A stretch of DNA of 64,000 nucleotides from Apodemus sylvaticus (lineage: Eukaryota > Chordata > Mammalia > Rodentia > Muridae): positions 82,958,291 through 83,022,290 of the forward strand of contig NC_067472.1 in the NCBI RefSeq assembly GCF_947179515.1, read 5' to 3'. Each line of letters begins with the position of its first letter. Within the stretch, counting starts at the first letter, position 1. The notes beneath the pieces were generated by a model that was not told the DNA's origin, ran no database searches, and was given only the letters and a program-made list of their open reading frames with translations. The position numbers and the translations under genes are program-made. Positions 41,196-52,529 of the stretch are shown piece after piece.

Positions 41196-43021
41196 CCACC
41201 ACAAATGGTAAGTTTGTTGTGTTCTCATTTTTTTAAGATGGCAAATTTTGTGTTTTATGTATTTTACTATAATGACAGAAATTGAAACAGAATTCCTTAC
41301 AAGAATGGAAGCATTTGGCAGCCTGGGAATGCAGCGGGCAGAAGCTGCCCTTATGTGTTGATCGTTTCAAGGGACTCAGAGGGAAGCAGATGCTGAGGAG
41401 GCTCAGCTTTGGTGTCTCCTTGTCTGCTTAAAGCCCAGCTCAGTGAGGGAAGAAAGCCATTACCTCAGAGCTCCCATTAAGCTCATTTCACAGGAGGAAA
41501 GGCAGAAGTCTGTCAACACACTTGGACAGACTTTCGTCACGCACAATTGTCTTTTATTTCAGTCCCATTAACTACTCCTAAGAGATTCACCCATCTTCCA
41601 TGCTTCTGTGTTCACACTTTGTCCTGGCATGTTTTTCCAAGTTCGCTGGATTTCCCCAAACATAATTCAGTCTCCCTCGAATGAATTCTACTCTCCTCCT
41701 CTCAGAGAGATTGTTTAAGCTCTGATTAGCTGATCTTTTCTTTGAGACTCAAAATTTGCAGATTTGCACACTGTGGTATTTCCCCTCTCCCTTCTGCTGA
41801 CTGCATTAAGTACTGTATACCTCTTGCCTCCTATTTAATGTTTAGTTGGTTCCTTCCAAAAAGTTTTCTGAAGGTGAAGGACAAAAGTCTTTCCTCTGCT
41901 CCTACTGGGATAAGAAAGAAATTGAGCATTATGCTGAGATTTAAGCCTCAGGACGAGGATTTAAGGCTCTGAATGACCTTGAACAAGAAGCTGCAGTAAG
42001 TTATCAAAGATGACTGCCATTGGCCATCCTAGAGACTCCCACCTGTCTGTCCTCAGGAGGGCAAGGCTGGCATATAGGGGGCTTTCTTTTTGTCTTCTCT
42101 GAAGTCCCAAACAGGGGCCAGGGGAAGAGGAGATTTTAGTTCTTTCTTCAGGGAAAGAGGGCAGCAGAGCCTGATGAAGGTCTCAGAGCTGAGTGCTTAG
42201 GCTGCCACTAGCATCCTCCTGGCCACCTCCCAAGTCTTCCCTCTCACGCCAGCTCCCACAGGCATGCATCTCTGTCCTCTGCTTCCCAGCTCCTGTGCGC
42301 TTGTTTAGTTTCTTTACAGATATTTTGTTGCTGCCTCTGAGTAAATATTCAAAATCCCTCAAACCACTTGGGCAAATCTCAAACTCATGTACCCCTCTGA
42401 GTAGGTCTACCTCTGGTTAAATGGTGGATAGGGCCACTTTTTATGGTACAATGAAGGTTGATGCTATTGTCCTTTGTCGTTGAGGAGGGGTTCAAATCAC
42501 TTTTTAGATACTCAAATGAGACAGGAGAAGCCCGGTAACCCCAAAGGTTGGATGTGTGTGGGATGACTTTCCAGCCCCACCATCCCAGGGCCGCCAATCC
42601 ACCCTTCAGGCTTCTCTCACGTTGTTACTGCTGGCCCTGGAGTATTCTCTTCAGCCCTCTTCTCTGCTTTCCAGAACAAGACAATTCCTTTTCAGTTGAC
42701 ATTTTAAAACTCACCTGTTCTGATGAAGATGTCTCTTGTTCTCACAATTAATTTTTTTCTCATCTGCATTTGGTTAGCACTGTGTACACATCTTTTATTC
42801 ATGTGCTCAATGAATATTTATTTACCAGTTACTGCATGCTGGCCTGTTGTCAGGCAATGGGGAGCAGTATATAGAAGATGCTAGCATTCTTGTTACTTAA
42901 TTCCCTGCACAACAGACAGATCAAAATGGCTGGCTGCCTTCCTAGACTGTGAACCCTATGGTCACACTAATTGTCTTGGTTACCCTCTTTCTACTTTCCA
43001 TTTTTGTCTTTTGTGTATGTA
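41196..43021. other. Unique DNA with one ancient-repeat-like block
   Basis: 42795-42960 ('gtgctcaatgaatatttatt', 'actgcatgctggcctgttgt') resembles an L2-class relic. Otherwise no repeat or exon recognised. Confidence 0.45.
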
Positions 43022-43419
43022 TGTCTTAGTCAGGGTTTCTATTCCTGCACAACATCATGACCAAGAAGCAAGTTGGGGAGGAAAGGGTTTATTGAGCTTA
43101 CACTTCCACGTTGCAGTTCATCACTAAAGGAAGTCAGGACTGGAATTCAAGCAGGCCAGGAAGCAGGAGCTGATGCAGAGGCCATGGAGAGATGTTTCTT
43201 ACTGGCTTGCTTCCCCTGGCTTACTCAGCCTGCTCTCTTATAGAACCAAAGAATACCAGCCCAGGGATGGCACCACCCACAAGGGGCCCTCCCACCTTGA
43301 TCACTAATTGAGAAAATGCCCCACAGCTGGATCTCATGGAGGCACTTCCCCAACTGAAGCTCTTTTCTCTGTGATAACTCCAGCCTGTGTCAAGTTGACA
43401 TACAAAACCTGCCAGTACA
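43022..43419 (-). mobile_element. Solo MaLR-type LTR
   Basis: 'tgtcttagtcagggtttcta' to 'acaaaacctgccagtaca'. Very close to 55941-56339 in sequence and length. Flanks atgta and ctcct do not match. Confidence 0.88.
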
Positions 43420-43934
43420 CTCCTCCACCCTCAAAGTTCATTTGCAAGTGCCTTACAAACTCTCCAGCTAAATGCCATGTTCCCTTCCTCCAGCCCTCCA
43501 GCCACTGCGAGTGCCTTGTGCTTTGCAGAGTTGGTTTTCCCATTGTTCTTGCAGTTACTTCCAGGTTGTGCTTCTATAAATTAAATTTGATGTTTCCTCA
43601 TTGAAGATGATCTTTTCTAGTTCCATCCATTTGCTTGAAGATTTCCTGATGTCATTGTTTTTAACAGCTGAGTGATAGATACTCCATGATGTAAATGTTC
43701 CACATTTTCTTTATCTGTTCTTCTGTTGAGGAACATCTAGGCTGTGTCCAGTCTCTGGCTATTATGAATGAAGCTGCTTCCTCTGCAGCTGTCGCCACTA
43801 TGCTTCAAGATCCCCATGCCAAGATCCAGGTCAGAAACTTGTTTCTCTGAGCCTCCAGATTAGGATCATAGGTGAGCCGTAGTTCATTCCAGATATAGTC
43901 AAGTTGACAACCAGGAATAGCCACTACAATGCAT
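43420..43934 (-). mobile_element. L1 fragment in otherwise unique DNA
   Basis: 43590-43785 carries 'gttccatccatttgcttgaa', 'aatgttccacattttcttta' and 'ctgttgaggaacatctaggc', a minus-strand L1 3' region. The flanks are unrecognised apart from an LTR-like 'agtcaagttgacaaccagga' near 43900. Confidence 0.65.
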
Positions 43935-44325
43935 GACTGTGCTTGTTGCTTTTTTGCCAACCTGACACAAACCAAGACATATGTGGAACTGAGAAGCTGA
44001 ATGGAGTGACTGCCTTATTCAGATTGGCCTTTTGTGGTCAAGGCTGTGGGACATGTCCTTGATTGATGGTTAATGTGCAAGCGTGCATCCCATTGTGGGT
44101 GGTGTCACCTCTGAGCAGGTGATTCTGGGTTGTAATAAGAAAGAAAGCTAAATAAACCACGGGGAGCAAGATGGTAAGCAACATTCCTCCATGAACTTTG
44201 TATCAGTCCCTGCCTCCAGGTTTCTGTGTTGAGTTCCTGCCCTGGCCTCTCTCAGTGATTGAGTATGACTTGAGAGTTGTTAGCTGAAATAAATCCTTTC
44301 CTCCACAAATGGCATTTTTCTTGTT
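43935..44325 (+). mobile_element. MaLR-type LTR, 3' end lost
   Basis: 'tgactgtgcttgttgctttt', 'ttgccaacctgacacaaacc', 'cctctgagcaggtgattctg', and 'gctgaaataaatcctttcct' near the end. A B1 tail follows directly. Confidence 0.75.
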
Positions 44326-44460
44326 TGTTTGCTTTTAGTTTTTTTTAATTTTTTTCCAGACAGTTTCTTTTTATAGCCTGTAGACCAGGCTGGCCTCCTC
44401 CTGCCTGCTTTTGCCTCCCAAGTGCAGGGCTTAAAGACAGGTACCACCATTCCCCAGCTT
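44326..44460 (-). mobile_element. B1 SINE with internal deletion
   Basis: T-rich left end, 'tagaccaggctggcctcctc', 'cttttgcctcccaagtgcag' and 'accattccccagctt'. Confidence 0.78.
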
Positions 44461-44494
44461 ACTTTTTGTTATTATATTTATTTCAGCAATAGAC

Positions 44495-44662
44495 GCAGCA
44501 TTATAGGGGAGTACCAGGACAGAGAAATGGGAGGGGGTGATTGGGGAATGGGCAGAGGGAAGACGGCTTATGGGACTCATGGGAGGGAGCAACCGGGAAA
44601 GAGGAAATCATTCGGAATGTAAACAAAGAATATAGAAAATTAAAAAAAATAAAGAAATCAAA
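44495..44662 (+). mobile_element. 5'-truncated L1 3' end
   Basis: G-rich 'gaaatgggagggggtgattg', 'ggaaatcattcggaatgtaa' then an A-rich tail. Same L1 terminus as the minus-strand piece at 12018-12139. Confidence 0.78.
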
Positions 44663-44667
44663 CTAAG

Positions 44668-44756
44668 ATATTGGTGGTACTGAGGATTGAACCTATATCT
44701 TCATGCATAATAAACAAGCATTCTACCATTGGGCTGTATTACATCACCAGCCTCTG
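44668..44756 (-). mobile_element. ID-like SINE
   Basis: 'ggtggtactgaggattgaac' and 'attctaccattgggctgtat'. Confidence 0.6.
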
Positions 44757-45262
44757 TTCTTCATTTTAGCGAATCCTATATAGCACTTGTTGAGTGAGTA
44801 CCTGGATCTTCATGCATTGTGTTAACTTGCTCAAGACAGACATTGTACCTTTTCAACTCTATACTAGCCCACAGCATGTGGTCCATAATACCTCATGACT
44901 ATCACGTGGTTACCACTTGGCCCATCTTTTTTGAACACATATCACATGGGCTAACTTTTAAAAAGTCAGACTAGTGACATTAATGGCAAAGATATTTGAA
45001 TAGAGAAGACCCCATTTTTCTTGTTTTCACTTACTCACATCTTATAAAACACATTGAAATATACACACAGGTTCTATTAGAAAACCTCTCTTGAGAGGTT
45101 GGTGAGATAGGCAATGGCAAGTGATGGAAGATTTGCAAATGAAGACAGATCTTGTTATTAGTCATAAAGAAATGAGCTGATTTCCTTACCCTTTGAATCT
45201 GAGGAGGGTTGACGATGATTTCCTTTGGAAGGAAATAATGTGCAGAGTCTAAGTACAAATCC
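44757..45262. other. Unique DNA
   Basis: No recognised feature. Confidence 0.45.
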
Positions 45263-45720
45263 TGTACTAGTCAGTTTTTCATGCTCTGACAAAACTCTGA
45301 AAGAAGTCGCTTGAAGAAGATAAAGCTCAGTCTGGCTCATGGTTTCAGAAGTTTTCAATTCATGGTCTCTTGACCCTTATGTGTCACTTTGGGCCTTTGG
45401 TGAGGGAAAGTATCATAAATATCATAGAGGGAGGATGAGGAGAAGTAGAGGTGCTCAGTTTATGGTGACTACGAAGGAGAGAGGAAGAAAGAGAGAGAGA
45501 GAGGAAAGGGAGGAGATAAGTTGCATCCTTCATAGGCAGGCCCTCTATTTCCTCTAACAAGGCTGTATTATGTGGTAGCCTACTCAGCAGTGAGCTTGCC
45601 AATGAATTAGTCTACTGATGGAGTTAGCATCCTCATGTTCCAATCATTTTCAGTAGTACCACCAGCTGGGGACCAAGCCTTCAACACATGAACCTTTGGG
45701 AATATTTTACATCCAAACTA
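45263..45720 (-). mobile_element. MaLR/ORR1-like LTR
   Basis: 'tgtactagtcagtttttcat', 'accaccagctggggaccaag' and 'aatattttacatccaaacta'. A GA-rich stretch sits at 45476-45512. Confidence 0.75.
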
Positions 45721-45779
45721 TTTTTGGCCTCAAGAGATTCTTTTTTCCCTTCATCACCTTATTTTCAATCAGACACCAA

Positions 45780-46045
45780 CTGAGTATGACTGGATCAGAC
45801 TGTTACAAGATGGGAGAGAGATGAACTTATGACTGGCCCAGATGACAGGCACCTAGCTCCCCAAACAGAGTTCCCTGAGGAGTTGGCTGCAAACCGCTAA
45901 GATCAGCAGAATAATAGGCCCAGCTGATCCCAGCCTAAATCACTATTGTATGAATTGCGAGCTACATGCCAATGACAGTTATAAGCTATTATATTTTGGG
46001 TGCTAGTTTTGTCTCATAGCAAAAGTAAACTGATACATGAAATCC
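45780..46045 (+). mobile_element. MLT1-like LTR relic
   Basis: 'cagctgatcccagcctaaat', 'agctattatattttgggtgc' and 'agcaaaagtaaactgataca' resemble the 3' end of an MLT1-class LTR. Confidence 0.5.
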
Positions 46046-46409
46046 CAGGGATTAGCAACAGCAGTCAGTCAGCGTTGTCTAAGGGTGTAGAAACAAAGAG
46101 ATAGCATCTGTCTGGATCCTGCTGTAATTAGCCAGATCTTTCAAAGAAAGGGAACTAGAGCAGGCACAGAGGAGATGGTTGGGGGAGCTGTTGAATGGAT
46201 CGAGGACAGGGGAAAGACCTTGGCTTCTATTTTTAGGGGAGCTAAGATGATAACTGGGCTAGACAAGAGCCTGAGGTTTAGCATCCTGGAGACAGTGTCT
46301 CTGCAACATGGAGCAGAGGAGAAGACCTGTACTACAGTCATTCCTACATGAGAAGATTGATGGAGTGTGTGTCTTTGTGCCTGATGCATATGTAGAGGGC
46401 AAATGGGGT
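46046..46409. other. Unique DNA
   Basis: No recognised feature. Confidence 0.42.
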
Positions 46410-46529
46410 CTTCAGGTGGTTTCCCCTATTCCTTGAGACAAGTCTGTCACTGAACCTGGTACTATGCTGACAACCAACAAGCCCCAGGGATTCTTTCTGG
46501 CCTTGTCTTCCAGCACTGAGGTTATAAGC
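46410..46529 (-). mobile_element. B4 SINE, part 1
   Basis: 'cttgagacaagtctgtcact' and 'cagcactgaggttataagc' are the B1-like half; the ID-like half is displaced to 46890. Confidence 0.72.
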
Positions 46530-46886
46530 TGTGGTAGCTTGAACAAAAATGTTTTCCTATAGGTTCATAGGGAGTAGCACTACTAGGAGGTATGGTCTTG
46601 TTGGAGTAGGTGTGGCTTTGTTAGAGGAAGTATGTCACTGGGGGTGGGTTTTGAGGTTTTAGATGCTCAAGCCAGGCCCAGTGTCATTTTCTCTTCCTGC
46701 TGCCTGCTGATCCAGATGTAGAACTCCAAGCTACCTCTCTAGCACCATGTCTGTTTTCATGCTGCCATGTTTACTGACATGATGATAGTGGACTAAACCT
46801 CTGAACTGTAAGCCATCCCCAATTAAACTCTATATGAGTTGCCATGGTCATGGTGTCTCTGCAGCAATAGAACTTTGACTAAGACA
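46530..46886 (+). mobile_element. MT-type LTR inserted in a B4 SINE
   Basis: 'tgtggtagcttgaacaaaaa' to 'agaactttgactaagaca'. Flanks taagc and tagtg are only loosely alike. Confidence 0.85.
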
Positions 46887-46889
46887 TAG

Positions 46890-46990
46890 TGTAGACTCTA
46901 CTCAGCTTTTATGTTGGTCTTGGGGATCTGAGCTCAGGTCCTCATGCTTGCCCAATAAGTACTCTTACCCATGGACTCACCTCCGCAGCC
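46890..46990 (-). mobile_element. B4 SINE, part 2
   Basis: 'cagcttttatgttggtcttg', 'gagctcaggtcctcatgctt' and 'cttacccatggactcacctc' complete the B4. Confidence 0.75.
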
Positions 46991-47284
46991 TATTCTGATA
47001 TGACTTTCAAAACAACAAACTATATTCCCATATCCATGCTTTGTCTCCTATTCAGAAACTTAGCCCAAACTAAAAATGAATTCTGGCTGTTGGAAAATTG
47101 ATTGCAAGTGTCTCAGCTTCTCAGAAAACCTTCAACCAAATTGTATTAGTCTGTTTACAAAATGTCTCATCCGTCTTGGCCCATTGAAAACACAAATAAT
47201 CAAAACAGCCTAGATAATGCTATGGTTGGTTCACAGAATATGCAAGACCCAGTACACTGTTTTAGTTTTAATTCATTCAGTAAG

Positions 47285-47800
47285 GATTAAAATATGGATG
47301 GAAACAGATGCAGAGACCACAGACAAACATCAGGCAGAGCTTGGGGAGTGTTCTGGAAGAGTTGGGGATAGAACTGAGCAAGGAGGAGGGGTCAAGGACA
47401 CTGTAAGAAGACCTACAGAGTCAACAAACTTGGGCCCAGGGTGTATCATAGAGACTGGAGCATCGACCAAAGAACATATAGGAGCTGGATCTAGACCCCA
47501 TACTTATTTGTAGCAGATGTATAGCTTTGTCTTTGTGTAGGTCCCCTATCAATTGGAACGGGGGCTGTCTCTGACTCTGTTGTCTGCCTCTGGATTCCAT
47601 TAGCCTAACTGGACTGCCTGGTTGGATATCAGTAGGAGAGGATGTGCTTATTCCTGCTGGAACTAAATGTCCTGGGGAGAGGCCTCAGAGAAGGGAAGAG
47701 AGGGTAATGGGGAGAGGGATTTGTAAGTGTGGGACTGAGAGGATAGGGGCTGTAATTGGGATGTAAAGTGAATAAATAGATAAATTATTTTTAAAAACTT
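47285..47800 (+). mobile_element. L1 (Lx-type) 3' UTR with tail
   Basis: 'aaacatcaggcagagcttgg', 'gaggggtcaaggacactgta', 'gagtcaacaaacttgggccc', 'ggctgtctctgactctgttg' and 'gaataaatagataaattatt'. Confidence 0.87.
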
Positions 47801-48223
47801 CCTGTATTCCAACCAAGCTCAAGGAAGTGGGACTCCACAGACACATATGCACTTATACATACAGAAAATTATAGTATGATTCACTTATTAGTGTGGTATG
47901 AAGGGGAGTGAGTGGGTCTTAAGGATAAGTATGAGTTTATAGAGGCAGATAGAAAAGGTACAACTTTTAGGAGGAGGGCATAGAAGTCCAGATGTCAAAC
48001 ACAAGATGCTATTTTAAGAAATCACCAACCACTAAGGTGTGGTATGGTTGAAGCGTTGAGGGGATCTGGAGACACAGGCTTGTAGATGTGGAAGTGGCTA
48101 GACAAGAGAGGCTTCCAGTGTCATGCTGAGAGTCAACTGGGAGATGTTGACTTTTATAAATTATTAGATTAAAAAACATATGTATTTGTTTTTAAAATTA
48201 AGGACAATATTAAGAGGAAAAGA
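47801..48223. other. Unique DNA
   Basis: No recognised feature. Confidence 0.42.
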
Positions 48224-48445
48224 TCATGATTTCTGCTCTCTCCTATCCTGACGTTATCCAGGTTTGATAACTATGGATTCCCCCCACCCCTCTCTCTCCC
48301 TCTCTTCCTTCCTCGCTTCATTCCAGAGACTGAAACAAGAGACCTGCATTAATAGTCCCATCTAGCCGGGTGGTGGTGGTGCACACCTTTAATCCCAGCA
48401 CTTGGGAGGCAGAGGCAGGCGGATTTCTGAGTTCGAGGCTAGCCT
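48224..48445 (+). repeat. 222-bp dispersed duplication, source copy
   Basis: Spans unique sequence, a (CTCTCTCC) run and the first 80 bp of a B1. The partner at 49722-49943 is the same length with 7 substitutions counted. This copy is the likely source because the B1 continues beyond it. Confidence 0.95.
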
Positions 48446-48513
48446 GGTCTACAGAGCGAGTTCTAGGACAGTCAGGGCTACACAGACAAACCTTGTCTTG
48501 GGGGAAAAAAAGA
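48366..48513 (+). mobile_element. B1 SINE
   Basis: 'ccgggtggtggtggtgcaca' to a short A tail. Target duplication cccatctag at 48357-48365 and 48514-48522. Confidence 0.94.
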
Positions 48514-48827
48514 CCCATCTAGACCCACCTTTTACTGTAGTTTGGTTAGTTTACTTATTTGATCTGGCTCAAACTGCAAAAATAGTACCATATATATATA
48601 TGACTTCTCAGTCTGGTCTTTTTCTTTTTATGTTATCTCTTGAGATGAATCAGGTTGAATTTGTTTATTCACTCCTTCTCTCTGGATGGATATTCAGGTT
48701 TTCTATGTTTAGCAATGACCAAAATGCTGCAACATGGAGTTTTAGGGGTGATTCTGGATACAACAGAGCTTTTGTTACTATAACATAGATGTACAAAGAT
48801 AGGATTTCTGGATCATTAATATTGTAG
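48514..48827. other. AT-rich DNA with a possible old L1 relic
   Basis: 48600-48790 has a layout like an old L1 3' region in reverse ('ttcactccttctctctggat', 'ggatattcaggttttctatg'); weak. Confidence 0.35.
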
Positions 48828-48940
48828 TCAGGCATGGTGGTACATACCTGTAATCCTAGCACTCAAGAGTTTGAGGTAACAGGATTGTGAGTTCAAGGTC
48901 AACCAGGGCTTCATGAGGAGGGCTTGTCTCAAACTCTTCT
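48828..48940 (+). mobile_element. Old B1-like SINE
   Basis: 'gtcaggcatggtggtacata', 'cctgtaatcctagcactcaa' and 'agggcttgtctcaaactc'. Confidence 0.72.
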
Positions 48941-49254
48941 CTGCATGATGTTTGTACTTTGAATTTTCTCAGATATTTCTAGATTTCTTTTTTAACATGT
49001 GGGGCAAGCCCTAGTTTGCAACACCCTTTGTCAGAGCTGAACATTTTTACACTTGTAAATTTGGTAAAAATCATTGGTGGAAAAGGCTGATTTATGTACA
49101 CTGAGCATCTTATTCTATATTTATTTATTGACAATTCATAAGATTCTTTACAAAAATTGCCACCTCCTTTCTGCTCAATTTCCTTTTTCTTATTGGTTAA
49201 TAAAAGTTATTTGAACATTAGTGCTCATCTTTACCCTCATGATTTGTGACTGTT

Positions 49255-49385
49255 TCTTCCTTTACTGGAGACAGCATATGATGAGGCCTGGTTGGCCTGA
49301 ACTCTGTATGTAGCTGAGGATGACCTTGCACTTCAGGTTGCTCTGCCTCCACTTCCCAAGTGCTGAGGTTACAGGTGTGCAGTAA
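49255..49385 (-). mobile_element. Old B1-like SINE
   Basis: 'tgtagctgaggatgaccttg', 'ctctgcctccacttcccaag' and 'tgctgaggttacaggtgtgc'. Confidence 0.65.
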
Positions 49386-49454
49386 GACGTCTGAAGTGCG
49401 TACCCCTTATGAAGGGCCCCTCACCTTGCATAACAAGCAGAGATTCATTTACCA

Positions 49455-49456
<2 letters not shown>

Positions 49457-49488
<32 letters not shown>

Positions 49489-49721
49489 CCTCTGTGGGTG
49501 CAAACATCTCTGTATATATATGTGGAGGGCAGAAGTAAATCACTTTCCATCCCATGCTTTAAGATAAGAGTCTCTCATAATGTTAACTCCCTTGCCAACT
49601 GGCTAAACTCGCTGACTAGTGAGCCCTTGGGATCCTTCTGCTTCTATCTTCATCTTCCATTATGGATATGTGTCACCATGTCTGGCTTTTGCGTGGGTGT
49701 TAGGCAATCCAACTCAGGTCC
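49457..49721 (-). mobile_element. B4 SINE with (TG)n tail, interrupted
   Basis: (TG)n at 49457-49487, then 'ggagggcagaagtaaatcac', 'ggatatgtgtcaccatgtct' and 'aatccaactcaggtcctcat'. The 222-bp duplicate begins inside it. Confidence 0.75.
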
Positions 49722-49943
49722 TCATGATTTCTGCTCTCTCCTATCCTGAAGTTATCCAGGTTTGATAACTATGGATTCCCGCCACCCCTCTCTCTCCCTC
49801 TCTTCCTTCCTCGCTTCATTCCAGAGACTGAAACAAGAGTCCTGCATTAAAAGGCCCATCTAGTCGGGCGGTGGTGGTGCACACCTTTAATCCCAGCACT
49901 TGGGAGGCAGAGGCAGGCGGATTTCTGAGTTCGAGGCTAGCCT
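49722..49943 (+). repeat. 222-bp dispersed duplication, inserted copy
   Basis: It ends in the middle of a B1 at 'gaggctagcct' and is framed by cctcatga on both sides. No A-tail follows, so this is not an ordinary SINE insertion. Confidence 0.94.
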
Positions 49944-50185
49944 CATGAATCACTATCTGCTGGCCATCCCCTTAGAAACCTTCTTTCCTCTTTTTGGGGA
50001 GTGGTGGTGGTGCTGTATTTTATACATTCTAGGCAAGTCTCTACAAGCTACATCCTAGATCCTCATTGATGTGATTTATTGCACTGTCTTTTTAACAAAA
50101 CCCAAACCAAACCAAACCTCCAAATTTATTACCCCACAGTTCCAGACTTTGGAAGATAGAGATCAAGACAGAGATTCCTCCATCC
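49944..50185. other. B4 remnant and unique DNA up to the provirus
   Basis: 'atctgctggccatcccctta' (about 49954-49975) may be the end of the interrupted B4. An AAACCAAACC run lies at 50099-50118. Confidence 0.45.
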
Positions 50186-50568
50186 TGTATTCTTGATGAA
50201 GCTGTTTTAGGTTTAACTAGAATTTGATCTCCATAATGGATAATTCTGGAAAATTACCCAACTCTATTCTAGGAACCCTAAATCAAGATATCCTAGCTAA
50301 CTTAGCTTCTGTTAAACTGCTTGCTTGTGCAGAAACCCCTGTAGCTAACTGCTTATCTCAGCTTCTGTTAAATTGCTTGTATAACTTGGAAGTCTCCCTT
50401 GCAGCTGTGGACCGAGATGCTAGGACTTAGTTTCTACTTTCAAATACCCTGTGCTCTGGACACTTGGTGCTACATTTAGGACCCAAACACCCGAATGTAG
50501 TCCCAGCTGTCTGGAATACAGCATTTCAATTGGTTGTAAACTATGTCTGAGTGGTCATTCTTGTAACA
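50186..50568 (+). repeat. Proviral 5' LTR
   Basis: Shares with the 3' LTR the blocks 'ctagaatttgatctcc', 'taactgcttatct', 'ccctgtgctctggacac' and 'agtcccagct', all in the same order. It ends 'cattcttgtaaca'. No 4-bp target duplication can be shown. Confidence 0.85.
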
Positions 50569-50572
50569 TTTT

Positions 50573-50589
50573 AGAGACCCCAGTGAGAT
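50573..50589 (+). promoter_or_regulatory. Primer-binding-site relic, tRNA-Gln-like
   Basis: Four Ts after the LTR comes agagaccccagtgagat, agreeing at 12 of 17 positions with a glutamine-tRNA primer site (ggaggtcccaccgagat). Several differences fit CpG or transition decay. Confidence 0.55.
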
Positions 50590-51690
50590 CCCCAAAAACT
50601 GAATCTAAGCACTTAGGGGCCTTTGGACCCCTAGGAGAGGTTATTAGTTGGAGAGAACTCTTGTGGGGGGTGGCGGGGATGGGGGATGCACACCAGAGAT
50701 ATTCCAGGGCTCCAAGAATATCCTCCCTTGCTGGGCCTTATTCCGCCAGATACTAAGGCCTAGTAAGGGAGCCTGAGCCTTTGCTTGAGTTTAGAGGCCT
50801 GTCTCGGTCACTTCCATGCTGGAGTGACTCAGCACGACCTGTTTAAGCCTACATTTGCCTAGCTACCACTGATGTCAAATAACTTTATTGGCCCTGTCAG
50901 TCACCCCATACCCTCTGTCACCCTTCCACATCTACTCATCTCACCCCACCAGAAACCCACACCTCCTTACTCAACCCTATATACACAAAAGATTGATACT
51001 ATAAAATGACTTCCTGCTTTGACAGACTCCCAGCTTGGGTGGTTATTTTCTGAGCCGCAACATTCACTATCCCGCTCAGTCCACAGGAGACCTGGCTGGA
51101 CTTGGTTTTCTCCTCTCGCCTGGACTAATGACTGCCAAGGGCTCTTGCGGCTGATGCTACAACCCAAAAGGAAAAGGAAATGTAAATTGAAAGTCATTTG
51201 ATTTTAACATCCCTAGAGGTGTTTGGTCTGTAAGAGGCACCATCTGGTTAGGACACAAGGGGGGGGGGTTAGATGTGATCCTAGATCCCATGTCCAGTAT
51301 CCATGTGAGACATCACCAGACTCCCTTGGTCTGTTCAGCTCTAGGAATGTGTGGTGGCCACCCCTGTTTGTCTTTACTATGTGTGTCTTTCTGTGTATTT
51401 CTGTCAGTTCTGTTGGTTGGAGAAACAGATCTAAAGTGGAAAGGGGAAAGAGCTGTCCTGACACCATAGGCATAGCTGCAGCTGAGGTAATGCACGATTT
51501 CTTATAGGTTTACAGACCACACTGGGCTGCCCAGTTGCTGTTGGTGGTGCCTCCTTTTGGTGGTGACTGTGTCTACACTGCAGTGGGTGGCTATTGAGCC
51601 TAGTGATGCCAGTGGCTCCTGAGCCTAGGCTGTAGCCACCAGTTTCTCTGTAACAACAGATTGCTTTCTTTGGTACAAGACCACCCGCTG
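50590..51690 (+). other. Proviral leader / 5' gag region
   Basis: Non-coding leader-like sequence containing a T/G-rich 'tctttctgtgtatttctgtc' stretch near 51390, as in gamma-type leaders. No gag matrix domain can be read with confidence. Confidence 0.4.
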
Positions 51691-52450
51691 TCCCAGCTTG
51701 AGACATGCACCCTCTTGTTGGGGACCTGAACCCTTTTGGCCCAACCAGGCCACTCAGAGAAACCTACAACTTCTGCCTGATCTCTCAGCCCTGCCACAGA
51801 GGGAAGGAAATAGTTTCCTGACCTGCTCCAAGAGGAAGAAGGAAATAATTTCTGAGTCTCCCTGGAGGAAGAGTGGAAGTTCAAGTCCTTCCTTTTCATG
51901 GTTTATGTGCCCTTCTCTCTATCAGTGACTTGTGTAATTAGAAGACCAAGACCCCTCCATTTTTGGAGAAACCACAGGCCCATATCAGCCTGTTGGAAAC
52001 TGCTCTAAGGCAAGAGGCTATTAAACAGCCTCCTCTCCAACACCCATAATTGGGAGGATTAAAAGTGGCAGCCAGGAGACCTACTGGCTAACTTAAAGTA
52101 ACTGATGTCACTTAAAGTCCTGAGGAATTGCTGGCTGAGTTTCTCAAAAGGCTTTGTGAGGCATAGCAGGTATAAAACCCGTATAGTCACAGATGCACCC
52201 TCAAAACTGTAAGCCACTAATATTGCCTTTGTCACGCAGTTAGCCCCAGGCATAATGAGAAAGTTCTAGAAATTAGAGTGGTTTGAAGGTATGAATAGGT
52301 CTCAACTTTTGGAAATTGCTCAGAAAGTTTGTAACAGCCAAGATTTAACCGAAGACAGAAAGGGAAAGAAACTCTCATGTGGAGATCACTGCAGAACTGG
52401 GATTAAAAAAATCAGGAGAAGGGGTTCAGGGACTTGTCAGCATCATTTGA
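51691..52450 (+). pseudogene. gag relic (capsid C-terminal part)
   Basis: The clearest part is about 52210-52380. Broken frames there encode a capsid C-terminal-like segment with AFVTQLAPG and a charged helix containing LLEIAQKVCNS and LTEDRKGKK. In intact relatives this forms the Gag shell and precedes the nucleocapsid. Several in-frame stops and at least one frame change occur. No zinc knuckle is visible, so nucleocapsid and protease appear to be missing. Confidence 0.68.
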
Positions 52451-52529
52451 TGGGGCCCCAAGTACAGATCTGTTGCAGTTTAGACAAAAATATTAACAAG
52501 CACCCTGTTCCAGTGTAAAAATGGCCTCA

